Shown in pieces: positions 25,929 through 33,251 of a DNA stretch of 49,446 nucleotides; within the stretch, counting starts at the first letter, position 1, and every line of letters starts with the position of its first letter. The stretch is from Haliea sp. (GTDB taxonomy: Bacteria; Pseudomonadota; Gammaproteobacteria; Pseudomonadales; Halieaceae). The stretch covers positions 1 through 49,446 of the forward strand of contig JAACFI010000001.1 in assembly GCA_009937575.1 (NCBI GenBank), read 5' to 3'. Below the pieces are notes generated by a model, which worked only from the letters and a program-made list of their open reading frames with translations, ran no database searches and was not told the origin of the DNA. A program made the position numbers and the translations under genes.

Positions 25929-27059
25929 TCAGAGATCCCTCTGTGGACAGAGCAGGTATTTCTCGCCGGTAACCTTGGCGTTGTACTGCCTGGCCACGTC
26001 CGCCGAAAGCATCTCGGCAAAGGACAGTTCCCGGGTGTAATGGCTGGCAAAGGTGGTGCTCAATTCGCTGGCCACCCGGGTGCGCATCTCTATCATTTTT
26101 TCCATGCCCACCTTGGCCAGGAACAGGGGCAGCAACCAGCCGCCGAGGCCCCAGGCCGCGCCGTAGGCCCGATTGAGGGTGGTGGGAGTCAGATCCAGGC
26201 TGCCGTAGATATACACCTGTTTGTGTACCGTACTGCCATAGATGCTGTAGTCGGTAGGGGTGCGAAGCTGCGCCTGTTCCATCGCCTCAAGGATCTGGCT
26301 GGCGAGTTTACCACCGCCGGTGGCATCGAAGGCCAGGGTGGCACCGGTCTCGTGAATCGCGTCGGTGAGGTCCGAGATAAAGCTGTCATCGCTACTGTTG
26401 CAAACGTATTTCGCCCCCAGTTCCCGGAGGATCTCCGCCTGCTCCGGTTTGCGCACGATATTGACCAGCTGCACGCCGTCGGCAATGCAGATCTTGTTCA
26501 GCATCTGCCCCAGGTTGGAGGCCGCCGCGGTGTGCACCAGGGCGCTATGCCCCTCCATGTGCATGGTCTCCACCATGCCCAGGGCAGTCATCGGGTTGAC
26601 GAAACAGGAGGCCGCATCCCGGGCCGGGGTGCCATCCGCTACCGGCAGGCACATCATGGCCGGCGCCGCACGGTACTGGGCATACATGCCACCTCCGGCA
26701 ACGCCGACGGTCTTGCCCATGAGTGCCTGGGCCTCGGGGCTGTTCCCGGCTGCCACGACAACGCCTGCACCCTCGTTGCCCACTGGCAAAGCCTGACCCA
26801 GTCGGCCCTTGAAGCGGGGCAGGTGCTGGGGCGGTACGGGTGCGGTGAGTACCGATTCGATACCACTTCCGGCCGTGCTGGCAGAACCCACGTCTGCCGG
26901 ACCGAACAATACCCCCAGGTCGGACGGATTGATCGGCGCTGCTTCGACGCGCACGAGGACCTCGTTTTCAGCGGGGTCGGGTACCTCCACCTCGGTAAGG
27001 GCCAGTTTCAGGGTGCCGCTTTCGTCCAGGGTGGATTGTAACTGCAGGCCATTGGTCAT
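25929..27059 (-). CDS. Zinc-less MDR family oxidoreductase (quinone oxidoreductase-like)
   Basis: A 376-residue medium-chain dehydrogenase/reductase. The GroES-like N-terminal half includes AAPINPSDLGVLFG and LPVGNEGAGVVVAAG. The cofactor domain includes LVHTAAASNLGQMLNK and LGAKYVCNSSDD. The Cys/His zinc ligands of alcohol dehydrogenases are not present, pointing to the quinone-reductase/enoyl-reductase branch. I start at ATG 27059; a TTG at 27077 is also in frame but overlaps the upstream SDR gene. It is 14 bp downstream of that SDR and probably in one operon with it. Confidence 0.9.
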   Translation of the reverse strand: MTNGLQLQSTLDESGTLKLALTEVEVPDPAENEVLVRVEAAPINPSDLGVLFGPADVGSASTAGSGIESVLTAPVPPQHLPRFKGRLGQALPVGNEGAGVVVAAGNSPEAQALMGKTVGVAGGGMYAQYRAAPAMMCLPVADGTPARDAASCFVNPMTALGMVETMHMEGHSALVHTAAASNLGQMLNKICIADGVQLVNIVRKPEQAEILRELGAKYVCNSSDDSFISDLTDAIHETGATLAFDATGGGKLASQILEAMEQAQLRTPTDYSIYGSTVHKQVYIYGSLDLTPTTLNRAYGAAWGLGGWLLPLFLAKVGMEKMIEMRTRVASELSTTFASHYTRELSFAEMLSADVARQYNAKVTGEKYLLCPQRDL

Positions 27060-27073
27060 GTTGGAGATCCTCG

Positions 27074-27904
27074 TCAAGCGTCTGTGTACTCGGGTGAGCC
27101 GGGCGCCCGATAGTGATCCAGTGGGCTGCGCAGCGCGTCACTGCCGTAGTAATGGCCCGAGCCTTTGGGTTGATCGAACAACAGCGACATGATTACCCGG
27201 GCGCCGTCTGCGGGTGTTTTCATCCCGGCTTCCGCCGGTGTTCTCCCGCCCAGGAAGTCACTGCCGAGGTCGGTGTCGATGAAGCCTGGGGTACAGGCAT
27301 TGACGACCAATTGAGGGTAGCACTTCGCCAGGTACATGGTGTAACTGTTAGCGCAGGCTTTAGACAGACCATAGGGGGAATCGCTGTCCCCACACTCCCG
27401 CATGAATTGCTCGAGCCGATCCCAGGTCATATCAGCGTCCCGGAAAAAATCCTGTCCTTGTGCATCGCACCTGGCCACAAAGTTGGGGCCGGAAGCCGAG
27501 GTGACGTTCACAATACGACCACCCGGTTCCATTACGGGGGCGAAAGCCTCGCACATGCGACGAATACCATAGACGTTGACATTGAGAACTTCAGCGGTGC
27601 TACCGGTTCCCCGGCCGGCATTGTTGACCAGGCCGTAGAGGGCAGGGGAGTTATCACCGCTGCCTGCGGCGATGATTGCTTTTGCCTCCGTAACGGACTG
27701 GTCGCTTGCCACGTCGAGTTCGAGCACTTCCAGGCGATCTGACCAGCCTTGGTCCAGTGCCAATAGCGACTCCCAGGCAGACTCGCCGCGCTGGCTGTCT
27801 CTCGAGCCCAGTATCACCCTGTACTGGGCTTGTTCTCGCAAGATTGCCTCGACGACAGCCAGGCCAATACCCTTGTTCGCGCCAGTTACCAGTACAGACA
27901 TCAT
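27074..27904 (-). CDS. SDR family oxidoreductase (carbonyl reductase-like)
   Basis: A 276-residue short-chain dehydrogenase with VTGANKGIGLAVVEA, LVNNAGRG, IVNVTSASG and YGLSKACANSY. It is longer around the substrate loop than the SDR at 25134 and resembles animal-type carbonyl reductases (CBR1-like) in this layout. AGGAG lies eight bases before the first of two tandem ATG codons. It is the first gene of a two-gene unit with the MDR oxidoreductase. The substrate is unknown. Confidence 0.9.
   Translation of the reverse strand: MMSVLVTGANKGIGLAVVEAILREQAQYRVILGSRDSQRGESAWESLLALDQGWSDRLEVLELDVASDQSVTEAKAIIAAGSGDNSPALYGLVNNAGRGTGSTAEVLNVNVYGIRRMCEAFAPVMEPGGRIVNVTSASGPNFVARCDAQGQDFFRDADMTWDRLEQFMRECGDSDSPYGLSKACANSYTMYLAKCYPQLVVNACTPGFIDTDLGSDFLGGRTPAEAGMKTPADGARVIMSLLFDQPKGSGHYYGSDALRSPLDHYRAPGSPEYTDA
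27640..27647 (+). other. KOPS-like motif GGGCAGGG pointing to dif
   Basis: GGGNAGGG match in the expected orientation, about 2.8 kb left of dif, antisense within the SDR gene. Confidence 0.4.
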
Positions 27905-27938
27905 CGTTGTTTCTCCTGGGTTCTGCCATCGTCCCGCG

Positions 27939-29819
27939 TCACGGGACGTACCAGACCGGTGAAGTATAGGCCCGTTCCTGGATTGTCGCCGGTCCTTCCC
28001 GGGGAACGTCGGTCTGCAGGGCGATGCCGTCCAGCAGTGAGTGCCTGGGCGTGGGGATCTGTAAAACCCTCACGTAGTAGAAGGCGCTTTGCCCGGGATT
28101 GAAATCGGGATCGCTCCACAGGGCGGACAGTTCTGGCGTCCCGATGGTGTTGCTGTAACTGCCGTCCTGGAGGTTTACCGTGTTGCCAATTGCGGGCAAC
28201 GCGCCATCCGGCCCCGGAACACGCTCTCCCGACCAGGCCACATCGTAAATTCGCTCCTTTTCCGCTCCAGACGCGTCCAGCCATCCCTTGATCACCTGGA
28301 TGCGGTCGAGGTTGGCGTTGGCGGGGTCTTTTTCGGCGCGAATCATCAACATCGGCACCGACCCGTTATCGCTGGCGTTCCGCTGCAAAACGCCCCCCAT
28401 GGGCACACCGCCGGCGTAGCCAAGCTCTGCGAACTGGCCTGACTGCAGGTCTTCCTCGTTAAACTTCCAGCCCGCGAACAGGCGCACTTTTATGCGCGTA
28501 CCGCTGGTTGCGTAGACTTCCCTTCGCTGGAAAGCATCGAAGATAGCATCCCGCGTATTGTCGGCCGCCCATGCCGCGGCCAGGCCGGATGCAGACATAC
28601 TCCAGCCATTGCTGCCGGAACCGCCCAGTAGATCGTCAACCCGCTTTTTCTCCGGGATGGAGTCCCGGGCGAATTTTCCCCAGAAATTATTCTCCTCGTA
28701 GGAGGCCAGGCCCGTGTGGGAATCGGTGGAGCCGATCACCCCGAACCGGTAGGGATTTACGCCGGTATCCTGTTCGAGTACCAGCCCGGTTTTCAGTGCC
28801 GGGCGCATATAGTCCGCGGCACTGGCCCGGTACTCCTCGTATTCGCCCTGCAGGTTGTGGGCGAAGGTCTCGAAATCGGCGAATTCATCCTGGGGAGACA
28901 GTGCGGGGTGGGTTTCGGAATCGCCCTTGATCTGGGTGATTTCTGAAACAGGTTCCCAGCGCAGGCGTCGCTCGGCGTATTCCCGGGTAATCGGTTTTTG
29001 CTTCAGGGTCTTGCGGTCATACATAAAGCCCTTGGAGACGTTGGAGTTGTGGGGCATGGCGATAAAGCGCGCGCCGGTGCGCTCCTCTGTGTCCTCCAAC
29101 CAGGCCCAAAGGTCCTCGGGATATTCGCTCTGGTCCGAACCATAGGGCAGGAAACGTCGGGCGATCTCGCCCCCGTCCGGTGTGAACACGATGCGATGTA
29201 AATTGGCCCCCGCGGGAATGGAGCTCCATTCCCAGCCCATAAAGGAAGTGAATTCCCCCGGCGCATTGTGGCGTTCGGCGGCGGCTATGATTTCATGCCA
29301 GGCGGTGGTTTCCACCGCTGTGGTATCGCCAAAGGGGTTGGGCCTTGAACCCGCCAGGGAAGCATGGGCCACGGGATCGCGTCCGCCGAGGTCGGTTTTC
29401 CCCGGAAGGAACGAGTTAAGGACTTCACCGCCGGTGCCATCCTCTACGGCCCAGATCATACCCTTGAGCATTACCCAGCGCTTCAGGTTTTCCCACCAAC
29501 CCATGTCCTCCAACTCGTCGGTGCCCCGGTGGGCCGCACGCAGCACACCCATTAGTTCCGCGTGGTCAGACACTACCAGGAAGTCGAGTGGGGTACCGAT
29601 CTGTACACGGGCCCGGTGGTAGGGGTGTATTACCGGCAGTCCACGAGCCCAGCGATAGGCAGTGTCGGGATCCGCGGTCTGGTTGCCGTTGAGGTAGGCG
29701 TCCAGTGAGTAGGAGGTATGCAGGTGGGTGTCGCCGAATAAGAGCTGATGATCTTCCTCGGCAGATAACGTAGAACTGAGTCCGATGATAATCAGTGCGA
29801 TAATTGATCTAGGTTGCAT
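27939..29819 (-). CDS. DUF3604 domain-containing exported protein (PHP-like)
   Basis: A 626-residue protein with a signal peptide (MQPRSIIALIIIGLSSTLSAEE). DUF3604 proteins resemble the PHP metal-dependent phosphoesterase fold: LFGDTHLHTSYSLDAYL gives the His-x-His metal motif, and LDFLVVSDHAELMG, MPHNSNVSKG and VIGSTDSHTGL supply further likely metal ligands. Their substrates are unknown. The start ATG at 29819 follows AGAGGGAC. It reads away from the dif intergenic region and is the last gene before it on the left. Confidence 0.9.
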   Translation of the reverse strand: MQPRSIIALIIIGLSSTLSAEEDHQLLFGDTHLHTSYSLDAYLNGNQTADPDTAYRWARGLPVIHPYHRARVQIGTPLDFLVVSDHAELMGVLRAAHRGTDELEDMGWWENLKRWVMLKGMIWAVEDGTGGEVLNSFLPGKTDLGGRDPVAHASLAGSRPNPFGDTTAVETTAWHEIIAAAERHNAPGEFTSFMGWEWSSIPAGANLHRIVFTPDGGEIARRFLPYGSDQSEYPEDLWAWLEDTEERTGARFIAMPHNSNVSKGFMYDRKTLKQKPITREYAERRLRWEPVSEITQIKGDSETHPALSPQDEFADFETFAHNLQGEYEEYRASAADYMRPALKTGLVLEQDTGVNPYRFGVIGSTDSHTGLASYEENNFWGKFARDSIPEKKRVDDLLGGSGSNGWSMSASGLAAAWAADNTRDAIFDAFQRREVYATSGTRIKVRLFAGWKFNEEDLQSGQFAELGYAGGVPMGGVLQRNASDNGSVPMLMIRAEKDPANANLDRIQVIKGWLDASGAEKERIYDVAWSGERVPGPDGALPAIGNTVNLQDGSYSNTIGTPELSALWSDPDFNPGQSAFYYVRVLQIPTPRHSLLDGIALQTDVPREGPATIQERAYTSPVWYVP

Positions 29820-30416
29820 CTAAAGTCCCTCTGCAATATCAGCCGCTAGTTAACATAATATATTTATTTTCTGCGCAATGGCGTAAAAAGGGCAGTAAGG
29901 CCCCATATGCAAATATTTGCGAAACAGCTTCCTAACCGGTAAATGCTCTTTTTTGTCCTTTTGCACGGCGTAACAGGTGGATAGCCCATATCCATGGGGC
30001 TTGGGCTTGTCATCGCCTGCTGTACGCCCGGTCTGTAGTACCGCTTCTCATTGAATCTAAAGACTCATACCTGGATCTATGGCTGTCAATGCGCTTAATC
30101 CGTTTCCAGATGTACGAAGTTTGCTACTCAGAGCGCCGTATGTGGCCTGGAGCAAGGTAAAGGTCCTGCGAAACTCATTTTATGCGCGTAGGAGCGCATC
30201 CTGGAAGCGTCGTCGCGCTGTACGTGGGCATAACCCTGGGCGCTAGAGAAGTCCTTGAGGCAAATGAACGCTATTAGCCCCCCAAAACAGTTTTAACGCG
30301 TTGCCAGGTGTAGAAGCCCAATCTACGTCCTCAAGCACTAAACAGGGCGGTCGTGTCCTGACCTACGTGATGTCCTCAATACAGTAAAACGGCCCAGTGA
30401 CGCGCTTAAACGCTTT

Positions 30417-30447
30417 ATTAGCAGTATTTGAGCTGACACCTGCTAAT
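30417..30447. repeat. Inverted repeat ATTAGCAG/CTGCTAAT, 15-nt loop
   Basis: Perfect 8-bp arms ending 17 bp before the dif site. Function unknown; could be a protein site or the end of a lost element. Confidence 0.35.
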
Positions 30448-30455
30448 CCGCATAT

Positions 30456-30464
30456 TTATCCACA
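30456..30464 (+). promoter_or_regulatory. DnaA box TTATCCACA abutting dif
   Basis: Exact match to the DnaA 9-mer TTATNCACA, ending at the base before dif. A second, one-mismatch box TTGTCCACA lies at 30512-30520 on the same strand. Two boxes do not make an origin; they may titrate DnaA or be chance. Confidence 0.4.
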
Positions 30465-30492
30465 TATGCGCATAATATATATTATGTTAAAT
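30465..30492 (+). other. dif site: XerC/XerD chromosome dimer resolution site
   Basis: A 28-bp site identical to E. coli dif at 25 positions. The XerC-side arm is TATGCGCATAA (30465-30475), the central region TATATA (30476-30481) and the XerD-side arm TTATGTTAAAT (30482-30492), the last identical to E. coli. Differences are the first two bases (TA for GG) and one central base (TATATA for TGTATA). XerCD recombine sister chromosomes here at cell division under FtsK control. Support from context: it lies in the only long gene-free gap, KOPS motifs on both sides point to it, and gene strand preference changes here. Confidence 0.93.
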
Positions 30493-30500
30493 AGAGGATC

Positions 30501-30518
30501 TGGACACACAGTTGTCCA
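30501..30518. repeat. Inverted repeat TGGACA/TGTCCA beside dif
   Basis: Arms TGGACA (30501-30506) and TGTCCA (30513-30518) around CACAGT, nine bases after dif and overlapping the second DnaA-like box. Possibly an accessory protein site; function unknown. Confidence 0.3.
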
Positions 30519-30539
30519 CAAGGGGTGAACTACCCTGCC

Positions 30540-30748
30540 GTGTCATCGGAAAAAGTGAGCAATGCCAGTAAAGAAAGTATTGTCCTCGCGCGGGACGGTG
30601 AACTGGTAACCCCCCCAAGGCAGTGGCCGCGTTACTGCCTGCCGATCGCCTGCGGCTGATCATGCCGACCCCGATCGGTCTGGGTTTTTCCACCAAGGTC
30701 CCGGCCAGTCAGCACACCCTGGACAACCTAGAGACAGGCCTCAAGTAA
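30540..30748 (+). pseudogene. Short ORF remnant with frameshift at a C7 run
   Basis: From GTG 30540 the frame reads SSEKVSNASKESIVLARDG and then reaches a run of seven C near 30610. If one more C were present, the frame would continue through PKAVAALLPADRLRLIMPT and PIGLGFSTKVPASQHTLDN to a stop at 30746-30748. As given, it stops early. It is either a decayed or truncated gene or a sequencing error in the homopolymer. I do not recognise the protein. Its last 21 bases overlap the convergent Fe-ADH gene. Confidence 0.35.
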
Positions 30749-31867
30749 CGCCAGGGTGTTGTCCCTGGTCATGGGAACCGGGTTCCCCGCCGCGCTGGGA
30801 TCCGCCAGCGCGGCTCTCACCAGGTCATCCAGGTCGGGGCTTTCCACGCCCAACTCCGTCAGGTTCCCTGGTATCCCCAGGGAGCCATTCAAATTGACCA
30901 CAAACTGCAGAAAACCGGCAAAGCCCCCCGCTATTCCCAGGTACGCGGCAAGCCGTTCAATGTCCTGCTCGATCGCCGGTCGGTTGAATTCCAGCACCCT
31001 GGGCATGACTACCGCATTGGTGGTGCCATGGTGGGTGTTATAGATGGCGCCGATGGGGTGTGACAGGGCGTGAATGGCCCCCAGCCCCTTCTGGAAGGCC
31101 GTGGCACCCATCAGCGCGGCAGACATCATATGCCCCCGGGCCTCGATGTTGTCCGCCTGCTCATAGGCGACCGGCAGATACTCTTTCACCAGGCGCATGC
31201 CCTCCACTGCAATACCCTGACTCAAAGGGTGATAGTTAGGCGCGCAATAGGCCTCCAGGCAGTGTGCGAATGCGTCCAGCCCGGTACCGGCGGTGATTGC
31301 CGGTGGCAGACCCACTGTGAGCTCTGGATCGCAGATTACCTGGGCGGGCAGAATTTTCGGGTGGAAAATGATTTTCTTTTCGCGGCTCCGCGAATTGCAC
31401 AACACACCCGCCCGCCCTACTTCCGATCCGGTTCCGGCCGTCGTAGGTACGGCGACGATCGGTGCGATGCCCTCCTCCTCTGCGCGACTCCACCAGTCAT
31501 CCACGTCCTCGAAATCCCACACGGGCCGGGATTGCCCTGACATAAAGGCAATCAGCTTACCCAGGTCGAGACCCGATCCTCCGCCGAGTGCAACAACCCC
31601 ATCGTGGCCGCCACTGAGATAGGCCTCGAGCCCTCGTGCCAGATTATTCTCGTTCGGGTTGGGATCAACCTCGGAAAAAAGCGCCCTTCCAAGGCCTGCA
31701 GCCTCCAGTACGTCCAGCGTCGTCTGCGTCACGGGCAGGTCGGCCAGTCCCCGGTCCGTAACCAGCAGTGGCTTGCCAATCCCTGCGATGACGCAGGCTT
31801 CAGGCAGTTCCGCTATACGCCCCGCACCAAAACGGATGGCGGTGGGATAGGACCAGTTTGCAATCAC
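30728..31867 (-). CDS. Iron-containing alcohol dehydrogenase
   Basis: A 379-residue group III (Fe-type) alcohol dehydrogenase, interconverting alcohols and aldehydes with NAD(P). The dinucleotide-binding segment ALGGGSGLDLGKLIA, the metal-binding GTGLDAFAHCLEAY and the downstream HALSHPIGAIYNTHHGTTNAV provide the usual Asp and three His ligands. It is the last gene of a minus-strand unit, four bases after the glutamine-synthetase-like gene. The pairing suggests oxidation or reduction of a product of that ligase; the substrate is unknown. Confidence 0.93.
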   Translation of the reverse strand: MIANWSYPTAIRFGAGRIAELPEACVIAGIGKPLLVTDRGLADLPVTQTTLDVLEAAGLGRALFSEVDPNPNENNLARGLEAYLSGGHDGVVALGGGSGLDLGKLIAFMSGQSRPVWDFEDVDDWWSRAEEEGIAPIVAVPTTAGTGSEVGRAGVLCNSRSREKKIIFHPKILPAQVICDPELTVGLPPAITAGTGLDAFAHCLEAYCAPNYHPLSQGIAVEGMRLVKEYLPVAYEQADNIEARGHMMSAALMGATAFQKGLGAIHALSHPIGAIYNTHHGTTNAVVMPRVLEFNRPAIEQDIERLAAYLGIAGGFAGFLQFVVNLNGSLGIPGNLTELGVESPDLDDLVRAALADPSAAGNPVPMTRDNTLALLEACL

Positions 31868-31871
31868 CAGG

Positions 31872-33239
31872 TCAGGCCCTCTCGAAGCAGCGGTTTCGCT
31901 CGTAATCCGTCACCTTCCGGTCGAAGTCCTCCTGTTCCCACTCCGCGCAGCGCACATAGTGGTCGATCACACCCTCCCCCATGGCGTCGCGTAGCATGGA
32001 GGAATCGCGCAGCGCCTGTGTTGCCGCCCGCAGGTTGCCGGGTATGTCCCTGACGTCATCCGCCTGATAGGCGTTGCCGGTGAATACTTCCTCCAGCTCC
32101 AGTTTATCCTCGATACCGCGGATTCCCGCCGCCAGCTGCGAGGCGATCGCCAGGTAGGGATTCAGGTCCGAGCCCCCTACCCGGCATTCGATCCGCACCG
32201 ATTCGGTACCCGGCCCGACAATCCGATAGCCAGCGGTGCGGTTGTCGATCGACCACACTGCACGTGTCGGCGCAAAGGTCGCATCGGCAAAGCGCTTGTA
32301 GGAATTCACATAGGGCGCGAGGAAAAAGGTGATGTCGTCGGCATAGGTTAACAGGCCTGCCAGGTAGTGCTTCATCGTCTGTGACATGCCGAACTGGTCG
32401 GCGGGATCAAAAAAGACCGGCGAGCCATCCGCTTTACGCAGCGACTGGTGGACGTGGCTGGAAGAGCCCGCCGCATCGGTGTCCCACTTGGCCATGAAGG
32501 TCACAGCGCGACCGTTAAGCAGTGCGATCTCCTTGATCGCGTTCTTCATCACCACGTGGTTATCTGCCATCTCCAGGGCGTTGCTGTAACAGACATTGAT
32601 CTCTGCCTGCCCGGCGCTGGCCTCTCCTTTGGTATTCTCCACGTCGATGCCCGCCCCCTGCAGGCCATTACGAATCTGGCGCATCAAGCCCTCTTCCTTC
32701 GCGGTCTGGAAGATGTGGTAATCCTCGTTGTAGGCGCTGATGGTGGTCATATCGCGGTAGGCCTGATCGCGCAGGGTTTCGAAATCCTCGCGGAATACGA
32801 AAAACTCGAGTTCGGTCGCCACGGCGCTGGTCAAGCCCATACCATCCAGGCGAGCGAGTTGCTTTTTCAGGACCTCCCGGGGCGAATGGGCGACCGGTGC
32901 GTGGTCGTTGTGGTCGATGACATCGCAGAGCACCAGGGCAGCCCCCTCCATCCAGGGAATCCAGCGCAGGGTATCCAGGTCGGGAATCATGGAGTAGTCG
33001 CCGTAACCGGCGGCCCAGCTGGTGGAAGCGTAGCCCTCCACCGTTTCCATTTCCATGTCCGTGGCCAGCAGGTAGTTACAGCTGTGGGTTTCCTGCCAGG
33101 CAGTGGAGACAAAGTATTGCGCCTGGAAGCGCTTGCCCATCAGGCGACCCTGCATGTCCGGAAGCGCGGCGACCACCGTATCAATAGAGCCCTCGTCGAC
33201 GTGTTTTTTCAACTGCTCAAAGGAGAGATTGCCTGGCAT
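31872..33239 (-). CDS. Glutamine synthetase family ligase (glutamylamine-synthetase-like)
   Basis: A 455-residue class I glutamine-synthetase fold enzyme. Metal and substrate motifs are present: ATELEFFVF, GEASAGQAEINV, GSSSHVHQSL, NSYKRFADATFAPTRAVWS and RIECRVGGSDLNPYLA. Sequence style and the neighbouring alcohol dehydrogenase are more like gamma-glutamyl-amine synthetases (PuuA-like) than housekeeping GlnA, which usually has a C-terminal adenylylation region that I do not see. The start ATG 33239 follows GGAGG. A role in making or using a glutamyl amide is inference. Confidence 0.9.
   Translation of the reverse strand: MPGNLSFEQLKKHVDEGSIDTVVAALPDMQGRLMGKRFQAQYFVSTAWQETHSCNYLLATDMEMETVEGYASTSWAAGYGDYSMIPDLDTLRWIPWMEGAALVLCDVIDHNDHAPVAHSPREVLKKQLARLDGMGLTSAVATELEFFVFREDFETLRDQAYRDMTTISAYNEDYHIFQTAKEEGLMRQIRNGLQGAGIDVENTKGEASAGQAEINVCYSNALEMADNHVVMKNAIKEIALLNGRAVTFMAKWDTDAAGSSSHVHQSLRKADGSPVFFDPADQFGMSQTMKHYLAGLLTYADDITFFLAPYVNSYKRFADATFAPTRAVWSIDNRTAGYRIVGPGTESVRIECRVGGSDLNPYLAIASQLAAGIRGIEDKLELEEVFTGNAYQADDVRDIPGNLRAATQALRDSSMLRDAMGEGVIDHYVRCAEWEQEDFDRKVTDYERNRCFERA
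31972..31979 (-). other. KOPS-like motif (CCCTCCCC on plus strand) pointing to dif
   Basis: Reverse complement matches GGGNAGGG, the orientation expected right of dif, 1.5 kb away. It lies within the glutamine-synthetase-like gene. Confidence 0.4.
32175..32182 (-). other. KOPS-like motif (CCCTACCC on plus strand) pointing to dif
   Basis: Reverse complement matches GGGNAGGG with correct polarity, 1.7 kb right of dif. Confidence 0.4.
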
Positions 33240-33251
33240 ATTGCCTCCAGA

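Larger units (their letters stand above)
29820..30539. other. Gene-free terminus region around dif
   Basis: No convincing coding frame exists here on either strand; frames are broken by many stops and base composition is less GC-rich than the flanks. It holds an AT-rich stretch at 29,855-29,875 (CATAATATATTTATT) that echoes the dif core. Two loosely similar GTCCTCAA-containing segments lie near 30,325 and 30,372. An 8-bp inverted repeat ATTAGCAG/CTGCTAAT is at 30,417-30,447, followed by the dif site with its flanking DnaA-type boxes. Confidence 0.6.

Noticed and set aside
26040-27041. Plus-strand ORF of 333 codons opposite the MDR oxidoreductase
   Set aside because: Antisense shadow; the minus strand gives a clear GroES-like and cofactor domain.
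30290-30420. Possible integron attC-like site (AAAACAGTTTTAACGCGTTG and similar)
   Set aside because: No paired core sites of attC type, no integrase and no cassette-like ORFs; the nearby palindrome is explained by dif.
30456-30520. Replication origin (oriC-like) because of DnaA boxes and AT-rich palindrome
   Set aside because: Only two boxes, no dnaA/dnaN/gidA neighbours, and the AT-rich palindrome is the core of a dif site, which marks the terminus.
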